NCBI RefSeq assembly: GCF_000179555.1
Contig: NZ_AECZ01000018.1
Location: 30,542 to 94,541, forward strand
Source: Solidesulfovibrio fructosivorans JJ]
GTDB taxonomy: Bacteria > Desulfobacterota > Desulfovibrionia > Desulfovibrionales > Desulfovibrionaceae
Length of the DNA stretch: 64,000 bases
Direction of reading: 5' to 3'
In this document: piece by piece, positions 34,240 to 43,402 of the stretch
Layout of the letters: every line of letters begins with the position of its first letter
Numbering within the stretch: the first letter of the stretch is position 1
Notes under the pieces: generated by a model
What the model was told of the DNA's origin: nothing
Database searches by the model: none
What the model saw: only the letters and a program-made list of their open reading frames with translations
Translations under genes and position numbers: made by a program

Positions 34240-34293
34240 GGGGGGTCCGGGGGGCGCGCTCGCCTCCCGGCGGGGTCCGGGGCAGAGCCCCGC
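34240..34293 (-). repeat. Composite 1, right arm (family E, copy 4, inverted)
   Basis: On the minus strand, just after the Mog-type gene: GGGGCTCTGCCCCGGACCCC then GCCGGGAGGC and GCCCCCCGG. It is inverted relative to the left arm at 33828, so B and C lie between inverted E copies. The whole 33823-34325 gap has no gene. Confidence 0.8.
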
Positions 34294-34325
34294 TTCCGCC
34301 TCCTCGCCGCCCCGCGCTTCTACGC

Positions 34326-35123
34326 CTACGCCTGGGCGCAGTCGCTGGGGTCGCCGCGCAGCTTGTCGAGGCCGTGGGGGATGGCGGGCAGGATGGCGGC
34401 GAGGGTCTCGCGCACGGCTTTGGGCGATCCGGGCACGTTGACGATGATGGCTTGGCCGAGGGTGCCGGCGATGGCGCGGGAGAGCATGGCGTGGGGCGTT
34501 TTGGCCAGGGAGGCGGTGAGCATGGCCGTTTCGAATCCGGGCAGGCGTTTTTCGATGACGGCGAGGGTCGATTCGGGGGTGGTGTCGCGGGGAGACAGGC
34601 CGGTGCCGCCGGTGGTGACGATGAGGTCGTAGCCCTGGGTGAGGGCGAGGTCGACGAGCAGCGCCTTGAGCATGGCGGGTTCGTCGGGGATGATGTGTCC
34701 TTTGGCCAGGGCGACGGGCAGGGCGGCGGCGCAGGCCGTGGCGATGGCCGGGCCGGCGGTATCGGCGCGAAGTCCCTGGCTGCCCTTGTCGCTGAGGGTG
34801 ATCCAGGCCAGGGAAAGGCCGGATTTTTCGGTGGTGAAGGCGGTTTCGCCGGCGGGCAGGTCCCCGGGGGTGAGGACGGCGGCGACGTGGACGCGGCTGG
34901 CGGGGATATCGTCGTCGCCGGGCCGGGAAAAAGCGCCTTCGATCCGCAGGCTCGGGCCGGCGGCGGACGTAAGGACCGTGCCGGGGGCAAGGCGCGGCCG
35001 CCGGCCGGCGGCGACGGTCAGACGCGGGGCGTATTCCGGAGCGGACGTCTCGACGAGGTGCAGGCGGTCGGCGACGGCCAGGGCAAGCGGGGCATCGGCG
35101 AGGAGGCGCAGGGGCTCGGGCAT
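34326..35123 (-). CDS. Mog/MoaB-family molybdopterin protein with N-terminal extension
   Basis: 265 residues. The C-terminal 165 residues are a MoCF/MPT-binding domain: [20 protein letters not shown], a central [17 protein letters not shown], then [20 protein letters not shown] and [18 protein letters not shown] (read approximately), typical of MogA/MoaB (molybdopterin adenylylation). The first about 95 residues ([27 protein letters not shown]) are beta-rich and not in plain MogA; a degenerate MOSC-like domain is possible. Divergent from rmlA; convergent with cbiC. Confidence 0.82.
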   Translation of the reverse strand: MPEPLRLLADAPLALAVADRLHLVETSAPEYAPRLTVAAGRRPRLAPGTVLTSAAGPSLRIEGAFSRPGDDDIPASRVHVAAVLTPGDLPAGETAFTTEKSGLSLAWITLSDKGSQGLRADTAGPAIATACAAALPVALAKGHIIPDEPAMLKALLVDLALTQGYDLIVTTGGTGLSPRDTTPESTLAVIEKRLPGFETAMLTASLAKTPHAMLSRAIAGTLGQAIIVNVPGSPKAVRETLAAILPAIPHGLDKLRGDPSDCAQA

Positions 35124-35227
35124 GGCGGCTTCCTTTGCGGACCTTGCGGTTTTTTGCGGGTTGGGTCAAAAGCGTGCCAACGATACGTCCGGGACAGGCG
35201 GATAATCAAGCGAAGCGAGGAGCACGG

Positions 35228-36097
35228 ATGAAAGGCATCATACTGGCTGGCGGTTCGGGAACGCGGCTTTATCCGATTACGCGGGTGGTGAGCAAGCAGC
35301 TCCTGCCCATTTATGACAAGCCGATGATCTACTATCCGCTGTCCGTGTTGATGCTGGCCGGCATTCGGGACATCCTCATCATTTCCACGCCCTCGGACCT
35401 GCCCCGGTTCCGGGAGATGCTCGGCGATGGCACGAGCCTCGGCATGTCGCTCTCCTACAAGGTGCAGCCCAAGCCCGAGGGCCTGGCCCAGGCGTTTTTG
35501 CTCGGCAAGGAATTCATCGGCAACGACACGGTGAGCCTGGTGCTCGGGGACAACATCTTTTACGGCCAGGGGCTGGCCACGGTGTTGCAGCGCTGCGCCA
35601 AGCTGACGGACGGCGGCATCGTGTTCGGCTACAAGGTGCGCGATCCGCACCGCTATGGCGTGGTGGAGTTCGATGCGCAAAAAAACGTCATCAGCATCGA
35701 AGAGAAGCCCAAGGAGCCCAAGTCCAAGTTCGCTGTGACGGGGCTGTATTTTTACGACAACGAGGTGGTGTCGATCGCCGAGGGGCTCAAGCCTTCGGCC
35801 CGGGGCGAGCTCGAGATCACGGATCTCAACAACGTGTATTTGAAGCGCGGCAAGCTGCGGGTGGAATTTCTGGGGCGCGGCTACGCCTGGCTCGACACGG
35901 GCACCCATGAATCGCTGTTGCAGGCGTCGAGCTTCGTGCAGGCCATGCAGGAGCGGCAAGGGGTTTTGGTGGCCTGTCCCGAGGAGATCGCCTTCCGCAT
36001 GGGCTACATCACGGCCGGCGATGTGGAGAAGCTGGCCAGCGACATGCTCAAGAACGCCTATGGCCAATATCTGATGGAGATGATCCGGGAGGGATAG
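35228..36097 (+). CDS. rmlA: Glucose-1-phosphate thymidylyltransferase
   Basis: First step of dTDP-rhamnose synthesis for cell-surface sugars. 289 residues. [37 protein letters not shown] is the full nucleotidyltransferase signature region, followed by [34 protein letters not shown] and [12 protein letters not shown], and [21 protein letters not shown] 35228. No other rml genes are next to it. Followed by an intrinsic terminator at 36126. Confidence 0.97.
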   Translation: MKGIILAGGSGTRLYPITRVVSKQLLPIYDKPMIYYPLSVLMLAGIRDILIISTPSDLPRFREMLGDGTSLGMSLSYKVQPKPEGLAQAFLLGKEFIGNDTVSLVLGDNIFYGQGLATVLQRCAKLTDGGIVFGYKVRDPHRYGVVEFDAQKNVISIEEKPKEPKSKFAVTGLYFYDNEVVSIAEGLKPSARGELEITDLNNVYLKRGKLRVEFLGRGYAWLDTGTHESLLQASSFVQAMQERQGVLVACPEEIAFRMGYITAGDVEKLASDMLKNAYGQYLMEMIREG

Positions 36098-36125
36098 CGC
36101 CCGCCCGGCCATGCAAAAAAACAAG

Positions 36126-36173
36126 AACGCCCCGGGCGCACGGTGGAACTCCCGCGCCCGGGGCGTTTTGTTT
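36126..36173. terminator. Bidirectional intrinsic terminator after rmlA
   Basis: AACGCCCCGGGCGC (36126-36139) pairs with GCGCCCGGGGCGTT (36154-36167), with TTGTTT after it and AAAAAACAAG before, so it can serve rmlA (+) and the small gene on the minus strand. Confidence 0.85.
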
Positions 36174-36245
36174 CGGTATGGCTCCCGTCCGGACCGGACG
36201 GGATGCCGCCCCGCCTTGCGGCGGCCCCTGTTCAGGGACGGCGGT

Positions 36246-36395
36246 CTAGTGATGGTCCTTTTTCAGGGACTGGCGAATGCGCACGAAGGCCGTGACGACG
36301 ATAATGGCCATGTAAACGTAAATGGCCGTCACCCCGAAGAAGCCCTGCTCGGTGGAATGGCCCATATTCGTGACAAGTTCCGTTACGATGCTCAT
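36246..36395 (-). CDS. 49-residue single-pass membrane protein
   Basis: Too short for most gene callers. ATG 36395 with AAGGAG 8 nt upstream. Sequence: MSIVTELVTNMGHSTEQG, a hydrophobic helix FFGVTAIYVYMAIIVVTAFV, then a basic tail RIRQSLKKDHH. I do not recognise the family. A clean SD, a coherent TM helix and an intrinsic terminator downstream support expression. The shape fits a small regulatory or assembly subunit of a membrane complex. Confidence 0.65.
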   Translation of the reverse strand: MSIVTELVTNMGHSTEQGFFGVTAIYVYMAIIVVTAFVRIRQSLKKDHH

Positions 36396-36583
36396 AGCCT
36401 TCACTCCTTCGGATCGTTTGGCGCATTGGCGCAACAACTTTTTTTACGCCAGCCGGCCCCCGCGCGTCAAGGCTCCACGCGTTTTCCCCGACTGGGGCCC
36501 CCTCGCAAAAGAGAGCGCGGGCACGCAAGCCGCTTCCGTTTTTTCCCGACACGGGGTAATCGTAAACACTGGAGAGAAACCAC

Positions 36584-39148
36584 GTGACCCGACGGCCCAA
36601 TCAGCAACATGCGCCCGATGCCGGCGTCGCCCTGCCCCTGGCGGCGGGCCTGGGCACGGCCCTGGCCCTGGCCGTGGTGCTGGCGATCACCGCTTCGTGG
36701 TATCGTGAGCATCTCTGGCTGACGTGGGATGTGTGGGGCTTGCGTTTTTTCTATATCGCCGTCGTGCTGCTGGCGTTGGTGCCGGGGCTTCTGGTGGGGC
36801 TTCTGGTCGACAGGCAGGCCAGGCTGAAGCGTACGCTGCGGCGGCGCGGCCTGGAAATCGATGCCGCCCAGGCCGAGCTTGTCCGGACCAACCAGGCGCT
36901 TACGGCGCTCGGCGCGGTCAATCATGAGCTTGTCCGGGCCAGGGACCCGCAATCCTTCCTGGACAGCGTGTGCCGGGTGCTGGTCGAGAAATCCGGCTAT
37001 GACCTGGTCTGGGTGGGCATGGCCGAACCGGGGCCGGACAAGCGGGTGCGGATCGCGGCCCGGGCCGGAGCGGAAGCGCTCTGGCTCGAGGCCCTGGACG
37101 TCCGCTACGACGCGGGGCCACGGGGACGCGGTCCGGCGGCCACGGCCATCCGAAGCGGGCGCATGAGCGTGGTGCCCGACATCCGGGAAGAAGCGTTTTT
37201 CAAGGAATGGCCCAACCGGCCGGCGGCCATGGAGCATTACGTCTCGGCTCTGGCCTTCCCGCTCGTCGTGGACGGCCGGGTGGTGGGCGCGTTGTCCATT
37301 TATGATCTGCAACCGCGCGAGTTCCGCCAAGAAGAAATCGAACTGCTCGACCAGATGGCCGCCGACGTCTCCCACGGCTTGCATTTTCTCCATGTTTCGG
37401 CGGCGCGCGAACGCACGGCGGGGCTCCTGCGCCAGGCCCTGCGCGTCAGCGCGGCCATGGCCGATACGGCCAAGGGGCTGGTGGCCGGGGACCTCGACCA
37501 GCCCGCCATGGGCGCCCTGATCCTCGAACGGGCGATGACCCTTACCGACAGCCCGGCCGGGAGCATCGGCCTTGCGGATCAGCGCACCGGGCGTGTGGAC
37601 TGGCTGGCGACGGCGGGTCCCAACGGCCGAGGGACGCCCCAACCGCTCGCGGACTGCGAATTCTACCCGGACAACCTCGGCCGCTATTCCGGGCCCTTTG
37701 CCGCAACGCTCAACGAGGGAACCGTCATCCGGCAAAACGAGCCTGTCTCGTTGGACGCGTACACTCCTTGTCTTTCCCGACAGGGGCTGGGCGGCCGGTT
37801 TCTGGCCATGCCGCTACGCCACGCCCGATACGGCCCAAGGGGGCTCATCCTGCTGACCGGGGCCAAACGCCCCTATGCCGAACGCGACACCCGGGCGGTG
37901 CAGCGGCTGGCCACGCTTTTCGACGTGGGCGCGGCGCGGCTGGAAGTGGAAGAGGAACTCGTATCCGCCAGACGCCGGGCCGAGGCGGCCAACGAGGCCA
38001 AGACCCAGTTCCTGGCCAACATCAGCCACGAACTGCGCACCCCCATCAACGGCATCCTGGGCATGGCCCAGCTGGCGATCCTCGAGGGAGCCACCGGGCG
38101 CGAGGCCGAATACTGGCAGACCGTGCGCGATTCCACCGACAAGTTGGTGGAGATCGTCGACAACCTGCTGGAGCTGGCCAGCGTCGAATCCGGATCGCTT
38201 TCGCCCATGTTGCGTGAATTTTCCCTGCACCGGCTGCTGACTTCGCTTCGCGACGCGTTTTCGGTACGGGCCGGGCTGGCCGGGCTGACCCTTTCCCTGG
38301 AGATCGATCCCGCCATCCCGGACAAGCTGCTCGGCGACCCGTTCCGCCTGCGCCAGATCATCGCCAATCTGCTCGGCAACGCCATTCGCTTCACGCCGAC
38401 CGGCGGCGTGTCCATGGTCGTCGGGCCCTACGACCACCGACAACCGGGAGCCGTCTCGCGGGTCCACGTGTCCAAGGACTTTTCCGGCGTATGCCTGGCC
38501 GTTACCGTCACCGACACCGGGGTCGGCATCGCCAAGGAGAAGCAGACCGCCATTTTCGAGAGTTTCACCCTGGGCGAAGAATGCCTGACCAAGCGTTTCG
38601 GCGGCACGGGCATGGGGCTGTCCATCGCCAACCGCATCGCGGAACTTTTGGGCGGCAGCATCGAAGTGGAAAGCCAGCCGGGATTCGGCAGCAGCTTCAC
38701 CGTGACCCTGCCCATGTGGCCCGTGGCCACGCCGCCGACCAAAGCGGAAACGGCGCCGCCGGCCGTGCTGCCGCCGCTCAAATTCCTGGTGGTGGAAGAC
38801 GAGGCGGTCAACCGGCTGGCCCTGGCCCGCAGCTTGCGCAAGCTCGGGCATACGGTGATCGAGGCCGGCAACGGCGAGGAGGCGTTGCGCCAGCTGGCCC
38901 TGGAACGGGTGGACGTGGTGATCATGGACGTGCAGATGCCGGTGATGGACGGGTTGGCGGCGGTTGCCCACATCCGCAACGGCGAGGTGCCGGGCACGAG
39001 CCGACGGCTGCCGGTGGTGGCGCTGACGGCCTACGCGCTGGAGGGGGACCGCAAGCGGTTCCTGGCGGCCGGCATGGACGAATTCGTGACCAAACCCTGC
39101 GAGATGGGGCAACTCCTGCGGGCCGTGGCCAAGGTGGTGGAAACGTAG
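36584..39148 (+). CDS. Membrane hybrid sensor kinase (2 TM, GAF-GAF, HisKA-HATPase-REC)
   Basis: 854 residues. TM1 about 16-37 and TM2 about 57-77 close together, then a coiled linker. GAF 1 about 105-270 (DSVCRVLVEKSGYDLVWVGM, LAFPLVVDGRVVGALSIY) and GAF-like 2 about 285-460 (AGSIGLADQRTGRVDWLAT, FLAMPLRHARYGPRGLILL). HisKA with NISHELRTPINGIL (His near 482), HATPase with ANLLGNAIRF, DTGVGI and GTGMGLSIANRIAE, receiver with FLVVEDEAVNRLA, phospho-Asp in VIMDVQMPVMDG near 779. GTG 36584 with GGAGAG upstream. Input unknown. Confidence 0.92.
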   Translation: MTRRPNQQHAPDAGVALPLAAGLGTALALAVVLAITASWYREHLWLTWDVWGLRFFYIAVVLLALVPGLLVGLLVDRQARLKRTLRRRGLEIDAAQAELVRTNQALTALGAVNHELVRARDPQSFLDSVCRVLVEKSGYDLVWVGMAEPGPDKRVRIAARAGAEALWLEALDVRYDAGPRGRGPAATAIRSGRMSVVPDIREEAFFKEWPNRPAAMEHYVSALAFPLVVDGRVVGALSIYDLQPREFRQEEIELLDQMAADVSHGLHFLHVSAARERTAGLLRQALRVSAAMADTAKGLVAGDLDQPAMGALILERAMTLTDSPAGSIGLADQRTGRVDWLATAGPNGRGTPQPLADCEFYPDNLGRYSGPFAATLNEGTVIRQNEPVSLDAYTPCLSRQGLGGRFLAMPLRHARYGPRGLILLTGAKRPYAERDTRAVQRLATLFDVGAARLEVEEELVSARRRAEAANEAKTQFLANISHELRTPINGILGMAQLAILEGATGREAEYWQTVRDSTDKLVEIVDNLLELASVESGSLSPMLREFSLHRLLTSLRDAFSVRAGLAGLTLSLEIDPAIPDKLLGDPFRLRQIIANLLGNAIRFTPTGGVSMVVGPYDHRQPGAVSRVHVSKDFSGVCLAVTVTDTGVGIAKEKQTAIFESFTLGEECLTKRFGGTGMGLSIANRIAELLGGSIEVESQPGFGSSFTVTLPMWPVATPPTKAETAPPAVLPPLKFLVVEDEAVNRLALARSLRKLGHTVIEAGNGEEALRQLALERVDVVIMDVQMPVMDGLAAVAHIRNGEVPGTSRRLPVVALTAYALEGDRKRFLAAGMDEFVTKPCEMGQLLRAVAKVVET

Positions 39149-39250
39149 CCCAAACAAGCCAACGCCCGCCTCTGGATTGTCAATTGCATCTCCATTGGCG
39201 GCGTGCTAGGCGTCGTGACCGCTTCGACCAGGCAAAAGGAGGAAGCGTCC

Positions 39251-40780
39251 GTGGCGCCGCAACATCGTCGGAATTTTTGCATCAATCCGCTGTTATCCAT
39301 CCTTGCAGTCGGCCCCTTCCTTTATTTCACACTCACGCGTTATATCAATCTCGATTTCTGGTACGATGAACTAACGACCTTTCTCCTCTACGCCTGCGTA
39401 CCGCTCAAAAAAACAGTCACGGACTACAGCTTCCCCAATAATCATATTTTTTTAAACATACTCAACAACATCTATCTTTCCTGCATCGGCCTGCATGACT
39501 TGCAACTGCTTATCCTGCATCCCTGGGCCATTCGCCTCCTCATGTTGATGTATGCGCTGCTGTTTCTCTTTTTCCTGTTCCTGATCGGGCGCAAGCTCTA
39601 CGGCACGCGGACAGGAATATTGTGCGTCGCCGTCGCCGCGACATCCATTCCCTTCTATAATTTCGCCACCCAGGTACGCGGCTACGTCTTGAGCATGGCG
39701 CTGCTGGCGGCAGGCCTGTACTTCGCCATCGACTACGCACAACGCCAAAAAACACGTTCCCTCGTGTGGATGACCCTTCTCTTCTCACTCCTTCTCTATA
39801 CGATACCACTCAATCTTTACGTTCTTTTCGCAATCGGCGTATATTTTACACTCGTGCTGCTGGTTGCCGTCCTCCGAAAACAAGCTGATTGGAAATATTC
39901 CCGTAACATCGTCATCGGCCTCTGCTGCTCCGTGGGCATCGCCAGCCTGCTCTATGCCCCTGTTTTGGGGGAAGTGATCCACAACAGGTTCGTCACCTCA
40001 CTGGGCTTGTTCTCACTACCCATATTGACCGATGTCACGCCGACAATGTTCCTGTTTTTTTTATCAAACCGTTTTTATCTGATCGTCATTCTTGCGCTCG
40101 GCCTCACCCTTGCCCTCTGGAAAAAGGCCTATCGTTCCCCTTTTCTCCTGCTTTTTCTCACCATATATGCAATCCCCTTTCTTGCCAGCTTCGTACGTGG
40201 GGATAATTACATCTATCGGCTCTACGTCAATCTCGTCGGCGTGTTCTCCTTGCTCGTCGTGGCCTGCTTTGACGCCATTTTTCGCATCCCAAAGCTGCAA
40301 CGCTACAAGACGCCGGTCATCGCATTGCTGATTCTCGGCATGGGCGGCACGTTCGTCATGACCGTCCACAGGCTGGAGCGATCCTGGACCACGGATATCG
40401 CCACCGGCCAACGGCTATTGAACACCTACAGCAACTGGCACCAGTATTTTTACGATGTCCGGGGGATCGTCGATCTGACCCGACAAGCCGAAAAAGGCCG
40501 GGATATCCCGGTCAATGTCATGAAGAAGGACGTGGATGAACTCTCCATGCCCTGGTACCTGAAGCGGTTCGGGGTGGCGCATTCGGTGTGCGCCAGCGAC
40601 GATGCCCTGCGGTTCGGGCCGGGCGGCGAAGCGCTCGTGATCACCGGGTTCCCCGACGTGGTCGCGGCCCGGCTGGAAAAAACCTATCCCGGCCTCGCCT
40701 GCCGCCGGCTCAATGCGGACCTTCGCTTTCACAACCTGCTGGAATGCAGGCTGCCCGGGAAAGGCGGAACGGAAAAATAA
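39251..40780 (+). CDS. Membrane glycosyltransferase-like protein (PMT/ArnT superfamily), low GC
   Basis: 509 residues, about 10-11 hydrophobic segments, C-terminal soluble part (about 420-509). The first external loop has NLDFWYDELTTFLL, matching the Asp-Glu pair that GT-C enzymes of the PMT/GT39 group use, and RLLMLMYALLFLFFLFLIGRKLYG with AATSIPFYNFATQVRGYVLSM resembles the family. GTG 39251 with GGAGG is preferred over an upstream in-frame codon. Base composition is clearly lower in GC than the neighbours, with more AAT/TTT codons, suggesting acquisition. Likely role: adding a sugar to a lipid or surface polymer; not proven. Confidence 0.72.
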   Translation: MAPQHRRNFCINPLLSILAVGPFLYFTLTRYINLDFWYDELTTFLLYACVPLKKTVTDYSFPNNHIFLNILNNIYLSCIGLHDLQLLILHPWAIRLLMLMYALLFLFFLFLIGRKLYGTRTGILCVAVAATSIPFYNFATQVRGYVLSMALLAAGLYFAIDYAQRQKTRSLVWMTLLFSLLLYTIPLNLYVLFAIGVYFTLVLLVAVLRKQADWKYSRNIVIGLCCSVGIASLLYAPVLGEVIHNRFVTSLGLFSLPILTDVTPTMFLFFLSNRFYLIVILALGLTLALWKKAYRSPFLLLFLTIYAIPFLASFVRGDNYIYRLYVNLVGVFSLLVVACFDAIFRIPKLQRYKTPVIALLILGMGGTFVMTVHRLERSWTTDIATGQRLLNTYSNWHQYFYDVRGIVDLTRQAEKGRDIPVNVMKKDVDELSMPWYLKRFGVAHSVCASDDALRFGPGGEALVITGFPDVVAARLEKTYPGLACRRLNADLRFHNLLECRLPGKGGTEK

Positions 40781-40785
40781 CGGCC

Positions 40786-40880
40786 GAAAAAAACGCCCCC
40801 CCCCTGCCTGTCTGCCGGTGACGCCTGCGGCGCTTCCGAGGGGGCGTCCGCCCCGCCGCCGGTCATCCGGCGACGGGGCG
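40786..40880 (-). terminator. Terminator region after map
   Basis: On the minus strand a GCCCCGTCGCCGG / CCGGCGGCGGGGC hairpin comes first and is followed by ACGCCCCC pairing with GGGGGGCGT and seven T (about 40794-40788). Confidence 0.6.
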
Positions 40881-40889
40881 AAGCGTTTC

Positions 40890-41633
40890 TTACGCCGCCG
40901 TCACCAGCAGCGGGCCGTCCTTGGTCACGACCAGGGTGTGTTCGTAATGCGCGGAAAGGCTGCGGTCCCGCGTACGAATGGTCCACTTGTCCGGGAGCAC
41001 CCGCACCCGCCCCTTGCCGGCGGCGATGATGGGCTCGATGGTGATGACCAGCCCCTCGGTCAGCTTATCCTGGGACCTCGGATCGCAATAATTCGGCACG
41101 CAAGGCTCCTCGTGGATGGAACTCCCCACGCCGTGGCCGCACAATTCCCGGATCACATCGAAGCCCCAACGGCGCACTTCCGCCTCCACCGCCTTGCCGA
41201 TGTCCCGGACGTAATTGCCGGGTCGCGCCGCCTGCATCCCCTGGCGAAAAGCGCTCTGGGCGCAGCGCACCAGGGCGTCGGCCTTGCGGTCCACCTTGCC
41301 CACGCGCACGGTGATGGCGGAATCGGCCACGTAGCCGTCCTTTTCCGCCGTGACGTCGCACTTGACAAGGTCCCCTTCGGCCAGCTTGCGCGGCCCGGGA
41401 ATGCCGTGCACGGCCTCGTCGTTGACGCTGATGCAGGCCGTGCCCGGAAAACCGTAGACCTTGGCCGGCGAGCCTTCGGCCCCATGGGCGGCCAGCACGG
41501 AGGCGCAGACGGCGTCCAGTTCGGCCGTGGTCATGCCGGGCTTCGCCGCCTCGGCCATGGCCTCGAGACTCATGCGCACGATGGCCCCGATGGCCCGCAA
41601 CTTTTCCAAATCCTCGCTTGAACGCAATGTCAT
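40890..41633 (-). CDS. map: Methionine aminopeptidase, type I
   Basis: Removes N-terminal Met. 247 residues. Metal ligands: Asp in VKCDVTAEKDGYVADSAIT (two Asp), His in CGHGVGSSIHEEPCVPN, Glu in VITIEPIIAAGK and the last Glu in HYEHTLVVTKDGP. ATG 41633 with GAGGG 7 nt upstream. It is 62 nt downstream of comM, same strand, so probably co-transcribed. Confidence 0.95.
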   Translation of the reverse strand: MTLRSSEDLEKLRAIGAIVRMSLEAMAEAAKPGMTTAELDAVCASVLAAHGAEGSPAKVYGFPGTACISVNDEAVHGIPGPRKLAEGDLVKCDVTAEKDGYVADSAITVRVGKVDRKADALVRCAQSAFRQGMQAARPGNYVRDIGKAVEAEVRRWGFDVIRELCGHGVGSSIHEEPCVPNYCDPRSQDKLTEGLVITIEPIIAAGKGRVRVLPDKWTIRTRDRSLSAHYEHTLVVTKDGPLLVTAA

Positions 41634-41695
41634 GATTACCCTCTTTGCAAATAAGGGAATCGCCCCGGTCAGAGGGGCGGGATTCCCGAAAAGCT

Positions 41696-43234
41696 TCAAA
41701 CAATCCGCTGCCGGTCCAGATTGCGCAGGTTCACGGCCTCGGCCAGATGCTCGACGCGCAGGTCCGCGTCGCCGTCCAGGTCGGCGATGGTGCGGGCAAT
41801 GCGCAAAATCCGGGTGTGCGCCCGGGCCGAAAGCCCCAGCCGCCGCACCGCGCCTTCCAAAAACGCGTGTCCTTCGGCCGAGAGCCGGCAAAAACGCGCC
41901 AGCGAACTCCCGGACAGACGGCTGTTGACCGCGAAGGGAAGCCCGGCGTAACGCGCCGCCTGGACAGCCCGCGCCGTTGCCACGCGCTCCCGCATGACCG
42001 CCGAGGTGATGGGCGAGGCGTCTTCCCGAAGCGCCTTGTACGGCACGGCCGGTACCTCCACCTGCAAGTCGATGCGGTCGAGCAGCGGCCCGGATAGCCG
42101 CGACCGGTAGCGCCGCACCTCGGCCTCGCCGCAGGTGCAGGCATGCCGCTCGTCGCCCATGTAGCCGCACGGACAGGGATTCATGGCCGCAACCAGCATC
42201 ACGTCGGCCGGGTAGGACAACGACACCGCCGCCCGGGCGATGGTGACCTTCCCGTCCTCCAGCGGCTGGCGCAGCACTTCCAGGACGGATTTCTTGAATT
42301 CCGGCAACTCGTCAAGAAAAAGCACCCCCCGGTGGGCCATGGACACCTCGCCGGGACGCGGGTAGGAGCCGCCGCCGATGAGCCCGGCGTCGGAAATGGT
42401 GTGGTGCGGGCTGCGAAAGGGCCGGGCCGCGAGCAGCCCGGAACCGGGCTCCAGCCGGCCGGACACGGAATGGATGGTCGTGACTTCGAGCGCTTCGTCG
42501 AAGCGCAGCGGCGGCAACACCGTGGGGATGCGCTTGGCCAGCATGGTCTTGCCCGAACCCGGCGGGCCGATGAAAAGCAGGTTGTGCGCGCCCGCGGCCG
42601 CGATCTCCACCGCCCGCTTGGCGTGCTCCTGACCCTTGACCTCGGCGAAGTCCTCGGCAAAGCCATTTCCGTCCCCGACAGCGGCAAAAGGCGGCGCGAC
42701 CGCCGGGGCGATGTCCTCCTCGGCCTTGAAAAAGCGCAGCACCTGGGCCAAATCGGCCGCCGGATACACGGAGAGCCCCTCGACCACTGCCGCTTCGGCG
42801 GCGTTGGCCAGGGGAACCACGAGCCCCTTGGCGCCGTCGCGCCGGGCGCGGGCGGCCAGGGGCAGGATGCCGGGCACGGGTTTGAGTTCGCCGGTAAGGG
42901 ACAATTCGCCGGCCAGAAAATACCCGGACGCGGCGTCCGGCGCAATCGCCTCCACGGCCGCGAGCAGGGCCAGGGCCAGGGGCAGATCGTAGCCCGAGCC
43001 CTCCTTGCGCATGTCGGCCGGGGCCAGGTTGACGGTGATGCGCGCCGGCGGAAGCCGCAGCCCCGCGTTTTTAAGCGCCGCGAACACCCGCTCCTTGCTC
43101 TCGCGCACCGCCCCCTCGGCCAGCCCGACCATGGTGAAAGACGGCATGCCCTGCCGCGCCAGATCGACTTCCAGGGTCACGGGATAGGCGTCGACGCCCA
43201 AAAGCGCGGCGGTACGGATTGTGGAAAGACTCAT
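41696..43234 (-). CDS. comM: ComM/YifB-family Mg-chelatase-like AAA+ ATPase
   Basis: 512 residues. N-terminal ChlI-like domain (IRTAALLGVDAYPVTLEVDLARQGMPSFTMVG, ARITVNLAPADMRKEGSGYDLPLAL), central AAA+ with Walker A LLFIGPPGSGKTMLAKR, Walker B GVLFLDELPEF, RPFRSPHHTISDAGLIGGG, and a C-terminal ChlI_C domain with RIARTIADLDG. In ComM of other bacteria this hexameric helicase promotes branch migration during natural transformation. A Cys-rich insert CPCGYMGDERHACTC is seen in this family. Upstream of map. Confidence 0.94.
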   Translation of the reverse strand: MSLSTIRTAALLGVDAYPVTLEVDLARQGMPSFTMVGLAEGAVRESKERVFAALKNAGLRLPPARITVNLAPADMRKEGSGYDLPLALALLAAVEAIAPDAASGYFLAGELSLTGELKPVPGILPLAARARRDGAKGLVVPLANAAEAAVVEGLSVYPAADLAQVLRFFKAEEDIAPAVAPPFAAVGDGNGFAEDFAEVKGQEHAKRAVEIAAAGAHNLLFIGPPGSGKTMLAKRIPTVLPPLRFDEALEVTTIHSVSGRLEPGSGLLAARPFRSPHHTISDAGLIGGGSYPRPGEVSMAHRGVLFLDELPEFKKSVLEVLRQPLEDGKVTIARAAVSLSYPADVMLVAAMNPCPCGYMGDERHACTCGEAEVRRYRSRLSGPLLDRIDLQVEVPAVPYKALREDASPITSAVMRERVATARAVQAARYAGLPFAVNSRLSGSSLARFCRLSAEGHAFLEGAVRRLGLSARAHTRILRIARTIADLDGDADLRVEHLAEAVNLRNLDRQRIV

Positions 43235-43402
43235 ACGCGTTGGTCAACCGATATCCCCGCCTTGCGGTGGGCGCAAGGATTTTACCCTACCCGCGCTTTC
43301 CATTTGCCGGAGGCGATGGTAGCGTTTAACCGCCTTCATAAATGACGGCGTGGCTTGGCCGCGAGGCGCGCGCCCCCCAACTCCACCGGGAATCCCGACG
43401 GC

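Noticed and set aside
33823..34325. Possible CRISPR array or tRNA in the repeat-rich gap
   Set aside because: Repeats are palindromic, different from one another and not regularly spaced; no cas genes and no cloverleaf were seen.
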